From: Parolsenella massiliensis | Lineage (GTDB): Bacteria > Actinomycetota > Coriobacteriia > Coriobacteriales > Atopobiaceae | Assembly: GCF_900143685.1 (NCBI RefSeq) | Contig: NZ_LT671675.1 | Location: forward strand, 1,029,111-1,093,110 | Direction: 5' to 3' | Length of the DNA: 64,000 bases | Part shown: in pieces, positions 17,463 to 28,537 of the stretch | How the letters are laid out: every line of letters starts with the position of its first letter | How positions within the stretch are numbered: the first letter of the stretch is position 1 | Position numbers and translations under genes: made by a program | Notes under the pieces: generated by a model | What the model was told of the DNA's origin: nothing | The model's database searches: none | Seen by the model: only the letters and a program-made list of their open reading frames with translations

Positions 17463-20282
17463 CTACTCCGCCGCACCGGCGACCGAGACGGCGTGGCTGC
17501 AGCGGCAGCACAGGCCGTCGGCGCCGAGGGGACGCCAGTTCCAGCAGCGCGGGCACTTCTCGCCATGGGCGGGCAGAACCTCGCAGGCGAGCTCGTCTGC
17601 GCAGGAGAGCTCGACCTCGGAGCAGATGAAGGCCTCGGCGAGCATGTCCTCGGAGCCACGAACGAGCTCGAGCTGCTCGGCCGGCAGGGTGAGGACGCAG
17701 CGCGTGGCCTGGCTCGTCTTCTCGGACACGACGCCAGCGGCAAGGGCGGCCTCGTTGGCCTTCGTGAAGGCGCCACGGGCCTCGAGCATCACGTTGTACT
17801 CGGGAAGCAGCGCCTCGACCTGCTCGTGGGTGAGCGGGGCGTTCCACCAGTCGAGCAGCGCCGCATACGTCTGGCCGTCACGGGCGCTCTCGGGCAGGTG
17901 AGCCATGACCTCGTCGGTCGTGAACGACAGGATGGGCTGGAGGTCGCGGAGGAGCATCTCGAGCAGGTAGTACCAGCAGGTCTGCGCGCTGCGACGGCTC
18001 TTGGCGCCCGGCTCGTCACAGTACATGCGGTCCTTCGTGGCGTTGAGGTAGCCATTGGACAGCTCGGTGACGACGAAGTCATACAGGGCGCGGTAGACCT
18101 GGTAGAAGCGGTATCCCGCATAGGCCTCGCTCACCTTCTCGTGCATCTCGCAGGCGCGCGCCAGCACGAGGCGGTCATAGGACTGCATCTCGTCGACGGG
18201 CACGAGGTCGTGCTCGGGGTCGAACTGGCCCTCGAGCTCGCCGAGCAGGAAACGGAACGTGTTGCGGAAGCGACGATAGGCGTCGGAGGTGCGGGCAAGG
18301 ATCTCGTGGTCGACGGCGACGTCGTGGCTCGTGTCGGTCGAGGCGACCCACAGGCGCAGGATGTCGGCGCCCATCTCGGCGCAGACCTTGTTGGGGTCGA
18401 TGACGTTGCCGAGCGACTTGCTCATCTTGCGACCCTGGCCGTCGAGCGTGAAGCCCTGGGAGACGACCGCCTTGTACGGGGCGATGTCATTGGCGCCAAG
18501 CGAGGTGAGCAGCGAGCTCTGGAACCAGCCGCGGTGCTGGTCGGAACCCTCGAGGTACATGTCGGCAGGGTAGCGGAGCTCGTCGCGGAACTCGCAGACG
18601 GCCTTCCAGGAGACGCCGGAGTCCCACCAGACGTCGAGGATGTCCTTGCCGGCCTTGAGGTGGTGGCTGCCGCACTTGGGGCAGACGCAGGCCTCACCGA
18701 GGTAGTCCTCGGGCTTGTCGGTGAACCAGGCGTCGGAGCCCTTCTCGTGGAAGAGCTTGATGACGGCGTCGAGCGCGGCGTCGTTCATGACGGTCTCGCC
18801 GCAGTCCTCGCACGTGAAGCTCGGGATGGGCACACCCCAGTTGCGCTGGCGGGAGATGCACCAGTCCGGGCGCCCCTCGACCATGGCGCCGATGCGGTTC
18901 TTGGCGTGCTCGGGATACCACGCGACCTTATTCTGGATCGTGTCGAGGGCCTCGGCGCGCAGGCCCGTCTTGTCCATGGAGATGAACCACTGGTCGGTGG
19001 CGCGGAACAGCACGGGCTGGTGGCAACGCCAGCAGTGCGGGTAGCTGTGGTTGATGTCCTCGTGCAGGATCAGCATGCCGCGCTCGCGCAGCCACTCGAT
19101 GATCTTGGGGTTGGCCTCGTTGACCTCCATGCCAGACCACGGGCCGCCCGTGCCCATCGTGTCGCCCACGTAGAAGCGACCGTCATCGTCGACGGGCATG
19201 ACGACGGGGATGCCGAACCTGCAGCCGGCGTTGTAGTCGTCGACGCCGTGACCGGGGGCGGAGTGGACGATGCCCGTGCCGTCGTCGAGCGTGACGTAGT
19301 CGGCGTAGATGAACTCGCCCTCGACGCCCTGGTCGCCAAAGATCGGCTGCTTGTACTTGTTGTGGCAGAGCTGCTCGCCCGTCATGCGCCACGGCTCGCC
19401 GTTCTCGTCACGGACGAGCTCGACCTCGCCGTAGCCGAACTTGGCGCAGTCGCGCTCGACGAGGGCCTCGGCCATGAGCTCGGCGGCGCCGTCGTGCTTG
19501 ACGGCGACGTAGGTGGCCTCGGGGTGGAGGATGACGGCGTCATCGGCGGGAAGGGTCCACGGGGTCGTCGTCCAGATGTCGACGAAGAGCTTGCCGGCCC
19601 AGGCCTCGAGGCCGGCCGGGGTGGTCGTCATCTCGAAGCGGACGAAGATGGCGGGGCTTACCTCGTCGCCGTACTCGATCTCTGCCTCGGCGAGCGCCGT
19701 GTGGCAGTGCGTGCACCAGTGCACGGGCTTGTGGCCGCGATAGACCATGCCCTTGTCGAACATGGCCTTGAAGACCTCGATGTCGGCGGCGTCATGCTGG
19801 TGGTAGAGCGTGAGGTAGGGATGGTCCCAGTCGGCGAGCACGCCCAGGCGACGGAAGCCCGACTTCTGGAGCTCGATGTTCTCGACGGCGAACTTGTTGC
19901 ACATCTCGCGGATCTCGGAGGTGGGCATCTCGTTGAACTTCTTGGTGCCGACCTTCTCCTCGACCTTGTGCTCGATGGGCTGGCCGTGGCAGTCCCAACC
20001 GGGGACGTAGGGCACGTCGCGGCCCTGCATCATCCAGTAGCGGTTGATGATGTCCTTGGACACCTTGTTCATGGCGTGGCCGATGTGGATGGGACCGTTG
20101 GCGTACGGGGGGCCATCGTGCAGGACGAACTTGTCGTGGCCCGCGTTCTTCTTGCGTGCCAGCTCGTAGACGTTGTTCTCGCGCCAGACCTTGAGGCGCT
20201 CGGGCTCGCGCGTCGCGAGGCTTGCCCTCATCGGGAAGCTCGTGGACGGGAGGTTCATTGTCTTCTTGTACTCGTTTGCCAT
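17463..20282 (-). CDS. ileS: Isoleucyl-tRNA synthetase
   Basis: Class I synthetase charging tRNA-Ile. HIGH appears as PIHIGHA and KMSKS as GRKMSKSLGN. The large CP1 editing domain and a C-terminal zinc knuckle (CPRCWNW...CCRC) are present. The ATG at 20282 follows AAAGGAG and gives 939 residues; the frame runs on upstream through the T-box leader, which cannot be coding. Expression is expected to rise when tRNA-Ile is uncharged. Confidence 0.97.
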   Translation of the reverse strand: MANEYKKTMNLPSTSFPMRASLATREPERLKVWRENNVYELARKKNAGHDKFVLHDGPPYANGPIHIGHAMNKVSKDIINRYWMMQGRDVPYVPGWDCHGQPIEHKVEEKVGTKKFNEMPTSEIREMCNKFAVENIELQKSGFRRLGVLADWDHPYLTLYHQHDAADIEVFKAMFDKGMVYRGHKPVHWCTHCHTALAEAEIEYGDEVSPAIFVRFEMTTTPAGLEAWAGKLFVDIWTTTPWTLPADDAVILHPEATYVAVKHDGAAELMAEALVERDCAKFGYGEVELVRDENGEPWRMTGEQLCHNKYKQPIFGDQGVEGEFIYADYVTLDDGTGIVHSAPGHGVDDYNAGCRFGIPVVMPVDDDGRFYVGDTMGTGGPWSGMEVNEANPKIIEWLRERGMLILHEDINHSYPHCWRCHQPVLFRATDQWFISMDKTGLRAEALDTIQNKVAWYPEHAKNRIGAMVEGRPDWCISRQRNWGVPIPSFTCEDCGETVMNDAALDAVIKLFHEKGSDAWFTDKPEDYLGEACVCPKCGSHHLKAGKDILDVWWDSGVSWKAVCEFRDELRYPADMYLEGSDQHRGWFQSSLLTSLGANDIAPYKAVVSQGFTLDGQGRKMSKSLGNVIDPNKVCAEMGADILRLWVASTDTSHDVAVDHEILARTSDAYRRFRNTFRFLLGELEGQFDPEHDLVPVDEMQSYDRLVLARACEMHEKVSEAYAGYRFYQVYRALYDFVVTELSNGYLNATKDRMYCDEPGAKSRRSAQTCWYYLLEMLLRDLQPILSFTTDEVMAHLPESARDGQTYAALLDWWNAPLTHEQVEALLPEYNVMLEARGAFTKANEAALAAGVVSEKTSQATRCVLTLPAEQLELVRGSEDMLAEAFICSEVELSCADELACEVLPAHGEKCPRCWNWRPLGADGLCCRCSHAVSVAGAAE

Positions 20283-20640
20283 TACCTGGTGCCGCTCCTT
20301 TCGCGGGGGACCGCCCCGCATCCGCCGAGCGCCCGCGTCCGGAGAGTCCAGGGGCTCGCCGCGCACGAAAAAAGCGCCCGCCCCGACCGCCGGGACGAAG
20401 CGCCATGAATGCGGCATGAGCCGCGACGATTCGCAACCACCCAGCGGACGAGATTCTCGCCTTACTCGGCTGGCCCATGACGGTGGCCACTCCCGTTGGC
20501 GTCTACTTGGGTGCTAGGCACCCGTTCGGGCCAAGGCTCCGGGGTGATATTCACCTGGACGCGGCCGCGGGCTCTCACCAACCCCGCTCGCTCATGACCG
20601 TGTAGCCAAGCTACTCGTCCCCATCACAGCTTTTCGAACG
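20283..20640 (-). promoter_or_regulatory. T-box leader of ileS
   Basis: Read on the minus strand the leader has a stem I with a specifier loop containing ATC (20548-20546), an isoleucine codon, inside GGTGAATATCACC. Next come the AAGTAGACGCCAACGG segment and the T-box core GGGTGGTTGCGA (20431-20444). Its TGGT bulge can pair with the ACCA end of uncharged tRNA-Ile. A terminator follows (stem about 20374-20403, then TTTTTT at 20368-20373). All parts are seen in sequence; tRNA-gated antitermination is known for the class. A 90-nt segment separates the terminator from the start codon. Confidence 0.88.
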
Positions 20641-20643
20641 CCT

Positions 20644-20674
20644 ATCTTAGCACGGGAAAGCCTTCCCGTCCCAA
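20644..20674 (-). promoter_or_regulatory. Candidate promoter of the ileS T-box transcript
   Basis: TAAGAT (20644-20649, minus) is a plausible -10, with TTGGGA (20669-20674) 19 bp upstream. A CGGGAA...TTCCCG palindrome sits in the spacer. Confidence 0.45.
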
Positions 20675-20708
20675 CCCGCCTCAAACTCGCACCAATCCCC
20701 CACCGGCC

Positions 20709-20803
20709 CGCGAGCCAGCGCGACGAGTTCGCGCCCAGAAGCATGGCGAATATGCATAACACCCCACCCCGCTCGCGAGCCAGCGCGAGGGGCTTCGCGC
20801 CCA
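20709..20803. repeat. Two imperfect direct copies of a small hairpin
   Basis: The roughly 30-bp sequence beginning CGCGAGCCAGCGCGA and ending TTCGCGCCCA occurs at 20709-20738 and again at 20774-20803. Each copy can fold through GCGCGA/TCGCGC with a different loop. The 676-bp stretch 20283-20958 holds this, the T-box leader and a long hairpin element; no gene was found in it. Confidence 0.55.
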
Positions 20804-20836
20804 AGGCGCCGAGACCGACTGGGACCCGTAACAGAA

Positions 20837-20941
20837 GGAGGCCCCGGGGGTCTTCAGAGGACAATCCGCAGCGGCCGGACGCCTCGCTTAGCAAGGCAAC
20901 CGTATCCGCGAGGACGTCCGAAGAAGACCCCCGGGGCCTCC
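20837..20941 (-). repeat. Long structured hairpin element, copy A, after ftsH
   Basis: A perfect 19-bp inverted repeat (20837-20855 with 20923-20941) encloses a conserved internal core, AATCCGCAGCG (20863-20873) and CGCGAGGACGT (20907-20917) on the plus strand. It begins 17 nt after the ftsH stop. A second copy with different stem sequence but the same core lies at 28538-28623, so structure and core are kept while the stem varies. It probably ends the ftsH transcript; a further RNA role is open. Confidence 0.7.
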
Positions 20942-20958
20942 GGTGGGACCAGATTCCC

Positions 20959-22848
<1,890 letters not shown>

Positions 22849-22942
22849 TCCCCGTCCTTGCCTCGTGAGCCTAGGGGACGCGCAGGCAGCGCACTCGCTG
22901 GGCTCTTGTACTGCCAAGGATACCCAAGGGAAGGGACAAATT

Positions 22943-24868
22943 TCATCCGCAGGGAAAACCCTGGGCCCCTCCACGCTCCGGGAGATCGCCCGTCCGATAG
23001 GCGTCGAGCAGGGCCGTGAGGTCGTCGATCTGGGAGCGGATGTGGGCGCCCGTGTCCGTGTCGGCAACGATGAGCGGGCGCGCGTTCACCTCGAGCTGGT
23101 CGTCGTCCGAGTAGATGTCGCCTCGGTCTGCCACGACGTCGCCGATGGCGTCGTAGGGGCGGTGTGCCTTGATGCGCATGCCCTGGGCGTCCACGATAAG
23201 CGTGTAGCCGGCGATGCCGGTCTTGGAATGGTAGGCGCGACAGAAGCCGCCGTCGATGACGAGGCGCCTGCCGCCTCCGCGAACGGGGCTCTCGCCCCTG
23301 CCCTGGGCCACGGGGGTGTGCCCGTTGATGATGTGGGCAGCCCCACCCGAGAGGCCAAACTCCGCAAGCACGTGCTCGCACGCCGGGGCCTCGCAGGCTA
23401 GCTCGAAGTAGGGGTCCTGCTCCTCGGCCCACGAGCTGCGATCGAGCGCGAACGTGCGCTCGAACGTCTTGATGTTCCTGCCGCACAGCGGAGAGCCCAG
23501 GCCGCACCACAGGTACCACATCCAGTCGAGCGCCTCAGGCGTGCGCTCGTGCCAGGCGATGCGCGCCATGCGGTCGCAGGCGTCCAGGTAGGCGCGCCCC
23601 GCCACGTGGCGGCTCCCCATCCTCACGGGGCGGAAGCTCCCATCCGGCCTCATGGGGACGCAGCCATGGAACAGCAGGTTGTTGTTGTACGCGAGGTAGA
23701 CCGAGCCCTTCTCGTACAAAAAGTCGACATGGCGGCGAAGGCGCCTGCTGTGCGTGAAGCTCTCGACCAGGCCATCGACGACGCGGCGCTCCTCGCCCGT
23801 GAGCTCATAGGGGCTCTTTGGGTCGAGCGTGGGAAGGTCGCGCGTGGAAAGCTCGAGGTCGCGCCCTTCCACCCGCACCTTTCCGGCGGCGAGGTCGATG
23901 TGCCCGAGCAGCAGGCGATCTGCCATGTCGAACTCCGGGTGCCGCATGATGAGCTGGCCCGTGAGCTTGAACATGATGACCGAGATGGCCTTCTCGGCAG
24001 GGCTCAGCACGTCACCGTCCGCATAGGTCTTCTCGGCAAAGAGCGCGAGCTCGCGCAGGGAGATGCCGTAGGAGCCCTCGAGGATGTCGAGCGTCTGGTA
24101 GTGCACGCAGTTGCGCACCACCGTGGCCACGCATGCCTCGGAGCCCGCCGCGGCCCCCATCCAGCAGATGTCGTGGTTGCCCCACTGGATGTCGAGCGAA
24201 TGGTAGGCCATGAGCCTGTCCACGATGGCGTCGCCGTGCGCACCGCGGTCGAAGAGGTCCCCCACGACGTGAACGTGGTCGACGGCCAGGCGCTTGATGA
24301 GGGCGGCTAGGCTGCGGATGAAGTCGCAGACGCTGCCCGTCTCGATGATGGAGTCGACGATGCGCTCGTGGTAGGCGGCGCGGCTCGAGGCCTCGCCGGG
24401 ACTTGCGTGCAGGAGCTCGTCGATGATGTAGGCATAGGCTACGGGCATGGCCTTGCGCACCTTGGAGCGGGTGTAGGCGTCCGACAGGTAGCGCGCGAGC
24501 TCGATGAGCTGCGCCAGCGCCTCGCGATACCACGTGGGCGTGTCGAGATGGGCCTCGGCCACGCGTCGGAGCTTCTCGTCCGGATAGTAGATGAGGGTGC
24601 ACAGCTCCGCCTGCTCGCAGGCAGTAAGGCGATGGCGGAACACCGAGCGAACGCGCTCGCGGATGACGCCAGAGCAGTTGTTGATGATGTGGTCGAACTG
24701 CTCGCAGTCTCCGTGGACGTCTGAGATGAAGTGCTCGGTGGCCTTGGGCAGGTTCAGGATCGCCTCGAGGTTGATGACCTCGGTGTAGACCGCCTGGCAC
24801 GTGGGGAACTTCTCGGAGAGAAGCGAGAGGTACTTCTCTCTTTGCTCGTCGAGCGCAGCAGGGGTCAT
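22943..24868 (-). CDS. fbp: Fructose-1,6-bisphosphatase class III
   Basis: Hydrolyses fructose-1,6-bisphosphate in gluconeogenesis. This class uses a calcineurin-like metallophosphatase core: ISDVHGDCEQFDHII, HVVGDLFDRG, WGNHDICWMG and a late NGHTPVAQGRGESP are all present. The ATG at 24868 has GGAAGGA upstream; 641 residues, close to the Firmicutes enzyme. With the ATP-type PEP carboxykinase at 33 kb it completes the two irreversible gluconeogenic steps. Confidence 0.95.
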   Translation of the reverse strand: MTPAALDEQREKYLSLLSEKFPTCQAVYTEVINLEAILNLPKATEHFISDVHGDCEQFDHIINNCSGVIRERVRSVFRHRLTACEQAELCTLIYYPDEKLRRVAEAHLDTPTWYREALAQLIELARYLSDAYTRSKVRKAMPVAYAYIIDELLHASPGEASSRAAYHERIVDSIIETGSVCDFIRSLAALIKRLAVDHVHVVGDLFDRGAHGDAIVDRLMAYHSLDIQWGNHDICWMGAAAGSEACVATVVRNCVHYQTLDILEGSYGISLRELALFAEKTYADGDVLSPAEKAISVIMFKLTGQLIMRHPEFDMADRLLLGHIDLAAGKVRVEGRDLELSTRDLPTLDPKSPYELTGEERRVVDGLVESFTHSRRLRRHVDFLYEKGSVYLAYNNNLLFHGCVPMRPDGSFRPVRMGSRHVAGRAYLDACDRMARIAWHERTPEALDWMWYLWCGLGSPLCGRNIKTFERTFALDRSSWAEEQDPYFELACEAPACEHVLAEFGLSGGAAHIINGHTPVAQGRGESPVRGGGRRLVIDGGFCRAYHSKTGIAGYTLIVDAQGMRIKAHRPYDAIGDVVADRGDIYSDDDQLEVNARPLIVADTDTGAHIRSQIDDLTALLDAYRTGDLPERGGAQGFPCG

Positions 24869-24978
24869 GGGCGGTCCTTCCGGTCGCGGTCGTCCTGCCA
24901 TCGTAGCCCCATGGCCACGCCTTGCGAGAAGGTCACCAAATGTACACGATTCAATAGTCAACTTTGCCACAAAGACAA

Positions 24979-25007
24979 AGGCGCCCACGCGCGTGGCGCA
25001 GGCGCCT
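24979..25007 (-). terminator. Terminator of the L,D-transpeptidase gene
   Basis: AGGCGCC (24979-24985) pairs with GGCGCCT (25001-25007) with further pairing in the loop; on the minus strand TTTGTCTTTG follows. Confidence 0.7.
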
Positions 25008-25030
25008 CAAAAGCAGCAGATACGCGGATC

Positions 25031-26587
25031 CTAATTATGAACGACCACGACGTCGCCCACCTTGCACAGGCCATACAGTTCCTTGGCCTTGTCGCTCGGG
25101 AGGTTCACGCAGCCGTGGCTGCCGGCGTACTGGTAGATGTCGCTGCCAAACCTGCTACGCCAGCTGGCGTCATGAAGCGCCCAGGAGTTGCCGATGAACG
25201 GCATCCAGTAGCTCACGTGGCTGATGTACTCGGGCTGGTTCGTCGCCGGGTCGATGGTGCCGCGCAGCTCCACGTCTCCGGAGGCCCGATAGCTGTTGAT
25301 CGTGTAGACGCCGGTGGGCGTGTCGTGGCCCTGCGCGTGGTCGCCGGTGACGCAGTCGCTCTCCCAGACGAGCGCGCCGGAGTCGTCGTACATGCGCACG
25401 TGCTGCTCGGCGAGGTCGATGTCGATGTAGCGGTTGCCCCAGTCCTTGAGCCCGGCATCGGGGGCGGCCTGGGCCGTGCCCTTCGTGGGAATCTCGATGG
25501 CGTCGGTGGAGCCCGCCTCGACGGCCTGCTTGAGGGAGACGGCGAGGGCGTCCTCGTCCGTCACCCAGCCATAGGCGTCGTTCCAGTGGTTCGAGCCGGT
25601 TGCCTCGACCGTGACGGTCTTGCCGTCCGGGCGCGTGTAGGTGCGGGCGGCGCCTCGGGTGTCGTACTTGGCCGCAACCTCGCTCTTGACCCACTCGACA
25701 AGCTTGGCGTCGTCAAGCGTGGCGTTGAGGTCCTCGCCAAGGGTGATCCACGAAGAGATCTGGGCGCGCGTGACCTCTCCGGCCGCCTGCCCGTTCAGCG
25801 TAAGTGGGATGTCGGCCGACATGAAGCGATTGGCGCTCTGGGCGGCCGTGGCCAGGTTCGGGTCGTCTGACTTCACCGTGGGCTGGGAGAGGCAGGAGCT
25901 GTCGAGCGAGATGCGGCGAGAGAGGCCCTTGAGGCCGTTGCCCACGAGCTCGGTCGTGGCGTTGAGGTCAAGCGCCGTGCCAACCTGCTCGGGGACGACG
26001 ACGTACTCCTGGGTCTTGTCGTCGAAGGCAATCGTGGCGTTCGTGGGCTGCGTGGCGCTCGCGTTGAACTCGTCGATGGCAGAGCCAAGCTGCGAGGAGA
26101 GCTTGTCGGCGTCGAACGTGGCGCCGTTGTCGCCCTGAAGCTCGTGGTGCTGCGCGATGTGGAGGGGCCAGGAGAGCGCATGCTGCTGCGCGATGAGGGC
26201 ACTGGCGTAGGCGTCCTTGTCAAACGCCAGGTCGACGTCCTGGCCGCGAAGGGTGAGGCTGAAGCCGTCCCCCACGACCTGGGCCTGGAAGGCACCGATG
26301 CCCTCGGCCTTGTCCGCGGCGACCTCCGAGGCGAACTTGAGCGAGACGTCGGCGCCGTCGACCGTCGTGTTCGGCATGATCACGAACGAGAACGCAAGCA
26401 CGCCAAGCAGGTAGACGAGGGCGAGAAGTCCCACGATGACGCCAAGGGCGATGAGGACGACCTTGCCAGCGCCCGCCTTCTTCTCGCCAGAGTCGACGGC
26501 TCCCGCGCCGACAACCTGACCAGCGGCATGGGCGCCAGCCGCATGCTTGCCCTTCGCGGCCTTTCCGCCGCCGAACCTGTTCGCCAT
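25031..26587 (-). CDS. L,D-transpeptidase (YkuD family) with PG-binding region
   Basis: Cross-links peptidoglycan through 3-3 bonds or anchors proteins. A Gly/Ala/Lys-rich cytoplasmic tail (1-40) precedes one transmembrane helix (about 44-70) and a long extracellular region of the PG-binding-4 type. The C-terminal YkuD domain carries SHGCVN (490-495) with the catalytic Cys and an upstream HD in ALHDASW. The ATG at 26587 follows GGGGGA; 518 residues. It stands alone with its own terminator. Confidence 0.9.
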   Translation of the reverse strand: MANRFGGGKAAKGKHAAGAHAAGQVVGAGAVDSGEKKAGAGKVVLIALGVIVGLLALVYLLGVLAFSFVIMPNTTVDGADVSLKFASEVAADKAEGIGAFQAQVVGDGFSLTLRGQDVDLAFDKDAYASALIAQQHALSWPLHIAQHHELQGDNGATFDADKLSSQLGSAIDEFNASATQPTNATIAFDDKTQEYVVVPEQVGTALDLNATTELVGNGLKGLSRRISLDSSCLSQPTVKSDDPNLATAAQSANRFMSADIPLTLNGQAAGEVTRAQISSWITLGEDLNATLDDAKLVEWVKSEVAAKYDTRGAARTYTRPDGKTVTVEATGSNHWNDAYGWVTDEDALAVSLKQAVEAGSTDAIEIPTKGTAQAAPDAGLKDWGNRYIDIDLAEQHVRMYDDSGALVWESDCVTGDHAQGHDTPTGVYTINSYRASGDVELRGTIDPATNQPEYISHVSYWMPFIGNSWALHDASWRSRFGSDIYQYAGSHGCVNLPSDKAKELYGLCKVGDVVVVHN

Positions 26588-26727
26588 GAAATCCCCCGCG
26601 GTCGGATACGACCCGGCCAATCATAATCCTCAATACATGCTGTATCGTAGCGCATGGCTGCACGCACCTGTGCCGCCATTGCTACGCTAATTTCATTTTG
26701 CCGCACGCGCGGCACAAGGAGGCACCC

Positions 26728-27621
26728 GTGGGCATCGTGAGGCTCGACACGGCGACAGACCAGCGACTCGACGTCTACGCCAGGCTCACGGAGCGTCAGC
26801 TCAGAAGCCGGCTCGAGGCCAGCGAGGGTGTGCTCGTCGCAGAGTCCGAGAAGGTGGTGCGCGTCGCCATCCGACAGGGCATGGAGCCGCTCTCCCTTCT
26901 GCTCGAGGAGCGCCAGCTCGAGACGCAGGCGGACCTCGTTCGCGACGTCCTTGCACTGGGCCACGGTGGCGAGGTGCGTGCCGCAGCCGGCCACCTGAGC
27001 GTGGAGCCCACGGACAGCGTGCCCATCTACGTGCTTCCCCACGACGAGATCTGCAAGCTCGTGGGCTACAACGTCACCCGCGGCGTGCTGTGCGCCATGA
27101 GAAGGCCTGCCGAGAGGGATGCCGCCGCCGTGCTGGACGCGCTTCCCGATGCGCGCAGGATCGCCGTGCTCGAGGGCGTCACGGACGCCACGAACGTGGG
27201 CGCGGCCATGAGAAGCGCCGCGGCCCTTGGCATCGACGCGGTGCTGCTCACCCCCGCCTGCTGCGACCCGCTCGTGAGGCGCGCGGTGCGCGTGAGCATG
27301 GGAACCGTGTTCCAAGTGCCGTGGGGCCGCTTTGGCTCCTGGCCGTCCACTGACGACGAGCGCGACGGCATGGGTCTTCTGCGCTCCCATGGCTTCAAGA
27401 CGGCGGCACTTGCCCTCAGGGACGACTCGTTCTCACTGGGAGACGAGCGCCTTGCAGGCATCGACAAGCTCGCGATGCTGTTTGGCACCGAGGGCGACGG
27501 CCTTGCCAACGACACGATCGAGGCCTGCGACATGACCGTGCGCATCCCCATGCAGCACGGCGTCGACTCCCTGAACGTCGCCGCCGCCACCGCCGTGGCC
27601 TTCTGGGAACTCAGGAAGTAG
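26728..27621 (+). CDS. SpoU/TrmH-family RNA 2'-O-methyltransferase
   Basis: SAM-dependent ribose methylase with the deep trefoil knot. Motif 1 is NVGAAMRSA, motif 2 is LFGTEGDGL and motif 3 is IPMQHGVDSLNVAAATAV. An N-terminal substrate-binding domain is present. The GTG at 26728 sits 5 nt after AAGGAGG; a TTG ten codons earlier is less likely. 297 residues. Target (23S rRNA or tRNA) is not certain. It is one of the few plus-strand genes and is followed 49 bp later by a toxin-antitoxin pair. Confidence 0.88.
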   Translation: MGIVRLDTATDQRLDVYARLTERQLRSRLEASEGVLVAESEKVVRVAIRQGMEPLSLLLEERQLETQADLVRDVLALGHGGEVRAAAGHLSVEPTDSVPIYVLPHDEICKLVGYNVTRGVLCAMRRPAERDAAAVLDALPDARRIAVLEGVTDATNVGAAMRSAAALGIDAVLLTPACCDPLVRRAVRVSMGTVFQVPWGRFGSWPSTDDERDGMGLLRSHGFKTAALALRDDSFSLGDERLAGIDKLAMLFGTEGDGLANDTIEACDMTVRIPMQHGVDSLNVAAATAVAFWELRK

Positions 27622-27625
27622 CTTT

Positions 27626-27654
27626 GTATTAAGATTTGCTTACAGCGTATTACG
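27626..27654 (+). promoter_or_regulatory. Promoter and repeat upstream of the RelB/GNAT pair
   Basis: TTGTAT (-35 like) and TATTAC (-10 like) are 18 bp apart. The octamers GTATTAAG (27626-27633) and GTATTACG (27647-27654) are direct repeats one mismatch apart with a 21-bp period, two helical turns. They could be the antitoxin operator. GAGGAGA precedes the ATG. Confidence 0.45.
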
Positions 27655-27670
27655 TTGCGAGGAGATAGGC

Positions 27671-27952
27671 ATGGCTTCGATAACCGCACCGCTCAACGTG
27701 CGCGTTGACAAGGCGGACAAGGAACAGTTCGTGTCGACCGCGAGCGAGCTGGGGATCTCCCCCTCCTCCGCCATCAACATCTTTGTCAGAAAGTTCAATG
27801 AGTGCGGTGGCTTCCCCTTTGACGTCAGGCTCGACAGGGAACGCTCGAACACGACGCGCCTAGACGCCGAGGCATTTGACGCCTTCCTCTCCGCCCTCGA
27901 CGAGCCCATGCCCGCCAAGGCACAGGAGCTTCTCTCGAGAGACTACTCATGA
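27671..27952 (+). CDS. RelB/DinJ-family antitoxin
   Basis: 93 residues with the ribbon-helix-helix start typical of RelB/DinJ (LNVRVDKADKEQF...LGISPSSAINIFV). The C-terminal half is variable and should wrap the toxin. Its stop overlaps the start of the downstream acetyltransferase by four bases (ATGA). RelB/DinJ proteins usually pair with RelE/YafQ RNases; here the partner is a GNAT protein. The antitoxin role is inferred from family and arrangement. Confidence 0.78.
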   Translation: MASITAPLNVRVDKADKEQFVSTASELGISPSSAINIFVRKFNECGGFPFDVRLDRERSNTTRLDAEAFDAFLSALDEPMPAKAQELLSRDYS

Positions 27953-28431
27953 GCGGGGATTTTCTGCCCGTCCGCGCCCTAAGTAAGGCGGACGACGTCT
28001 TCGGCTTTTGCTCGGGAAACCCCGACAACGACTCCTGGCTGAGAAATAGGGCGGCTCACGCGATGGGCGCAAAGACCGCATGCGTCTACGTTGTCCCCAA
28101 CAAAAACGGCGACCTATGCGGCTTCTACAGCCTCAGCGCCCATTCGGTCGAACGCACAGGGGAACTCAATGGGCGAATGAGGAGAAACATGCCCGCGTCG
28201 GTGCCGTGCACGCTCCTGGGCCAGCTGGCGGTGGACAAGAGATACCAAGGCCAGTCCGTCGGGGCCCGCCTGCTCCAGGATGCCATCAGGCGTGCAGCCG
28301 TGGCGTCGAAGGTCGTGGCCTCACGAGCCCTCATCGTTGACCCGGCAGACGAGAACGCCAGCGGCTTCTACGTCCACTTTGGCTTCCGCCCCCTAGGCGC
28401 CGGCGCCCGCCTCTTCCTCCCACTCCCCTAA
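27949..28431 (+). CDS. GNAT acetyltransferase, putative TacT/AtaT-like toxin
   Basis: 160 residues. The acetyl-CoA loop appears as RYQGQSVGARLLQDA (R/Q-x-x-G-x-G/A) after a beta strand with LLGQLAVD; the C-terminal part ASGFYVHFGFRPLG is typical of small GNAT toxins that acetylate aminoacyl-tRNA. It overlaps a RelB/DinJ antitoxin gene. Small size, strand overlap and the short N-terminal FGFCSGN...WLRNRA segment match TacT-like toxins. Substrate is inferred, not shown. Confidence 0.78.
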   Translation: MSGDFLPVRALSKADDVFGFCSGNPDNDSWLRNRAAHAMGAKTACVYVVPNKNGDLCGFYSLSAHSVERTGELNGRMRRNMPASVPCTLLGQLAVDKRYQGQSVGARLLQDAIRRAAVASKVVASRALIVDPADENASGFYVHFGFRPLGAGARLFLPLP

Positions 28432-28537
28432 CATCAGCGAGCCCACCCAAATCTTCATCCCCGTCAACCCAAGCCCCCGCCGAAGCTCACGACCGCCCCG
28501 CATCGCCTAGCCGCAAGCCACAAGCCCGTCAACGCAA

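Noticed and set aside
17493-20408. 971-residue plus-strand open frame antisense to ileS
   Set aside because: Shadow of the synthetase in a GC-rich region; no recognisable domain.
20431-20444. tRNA-like GGTTGCGAATC segment
   Set aside because: It is the T-box core; no acceptor stem or other tRNA arms surround it.
24900-24975. Promoter TTGACT/TACATT upstream of fbp
   Set aside because: The hexamers are only 11 bp apart, too close for a sigma-70 type promoter.
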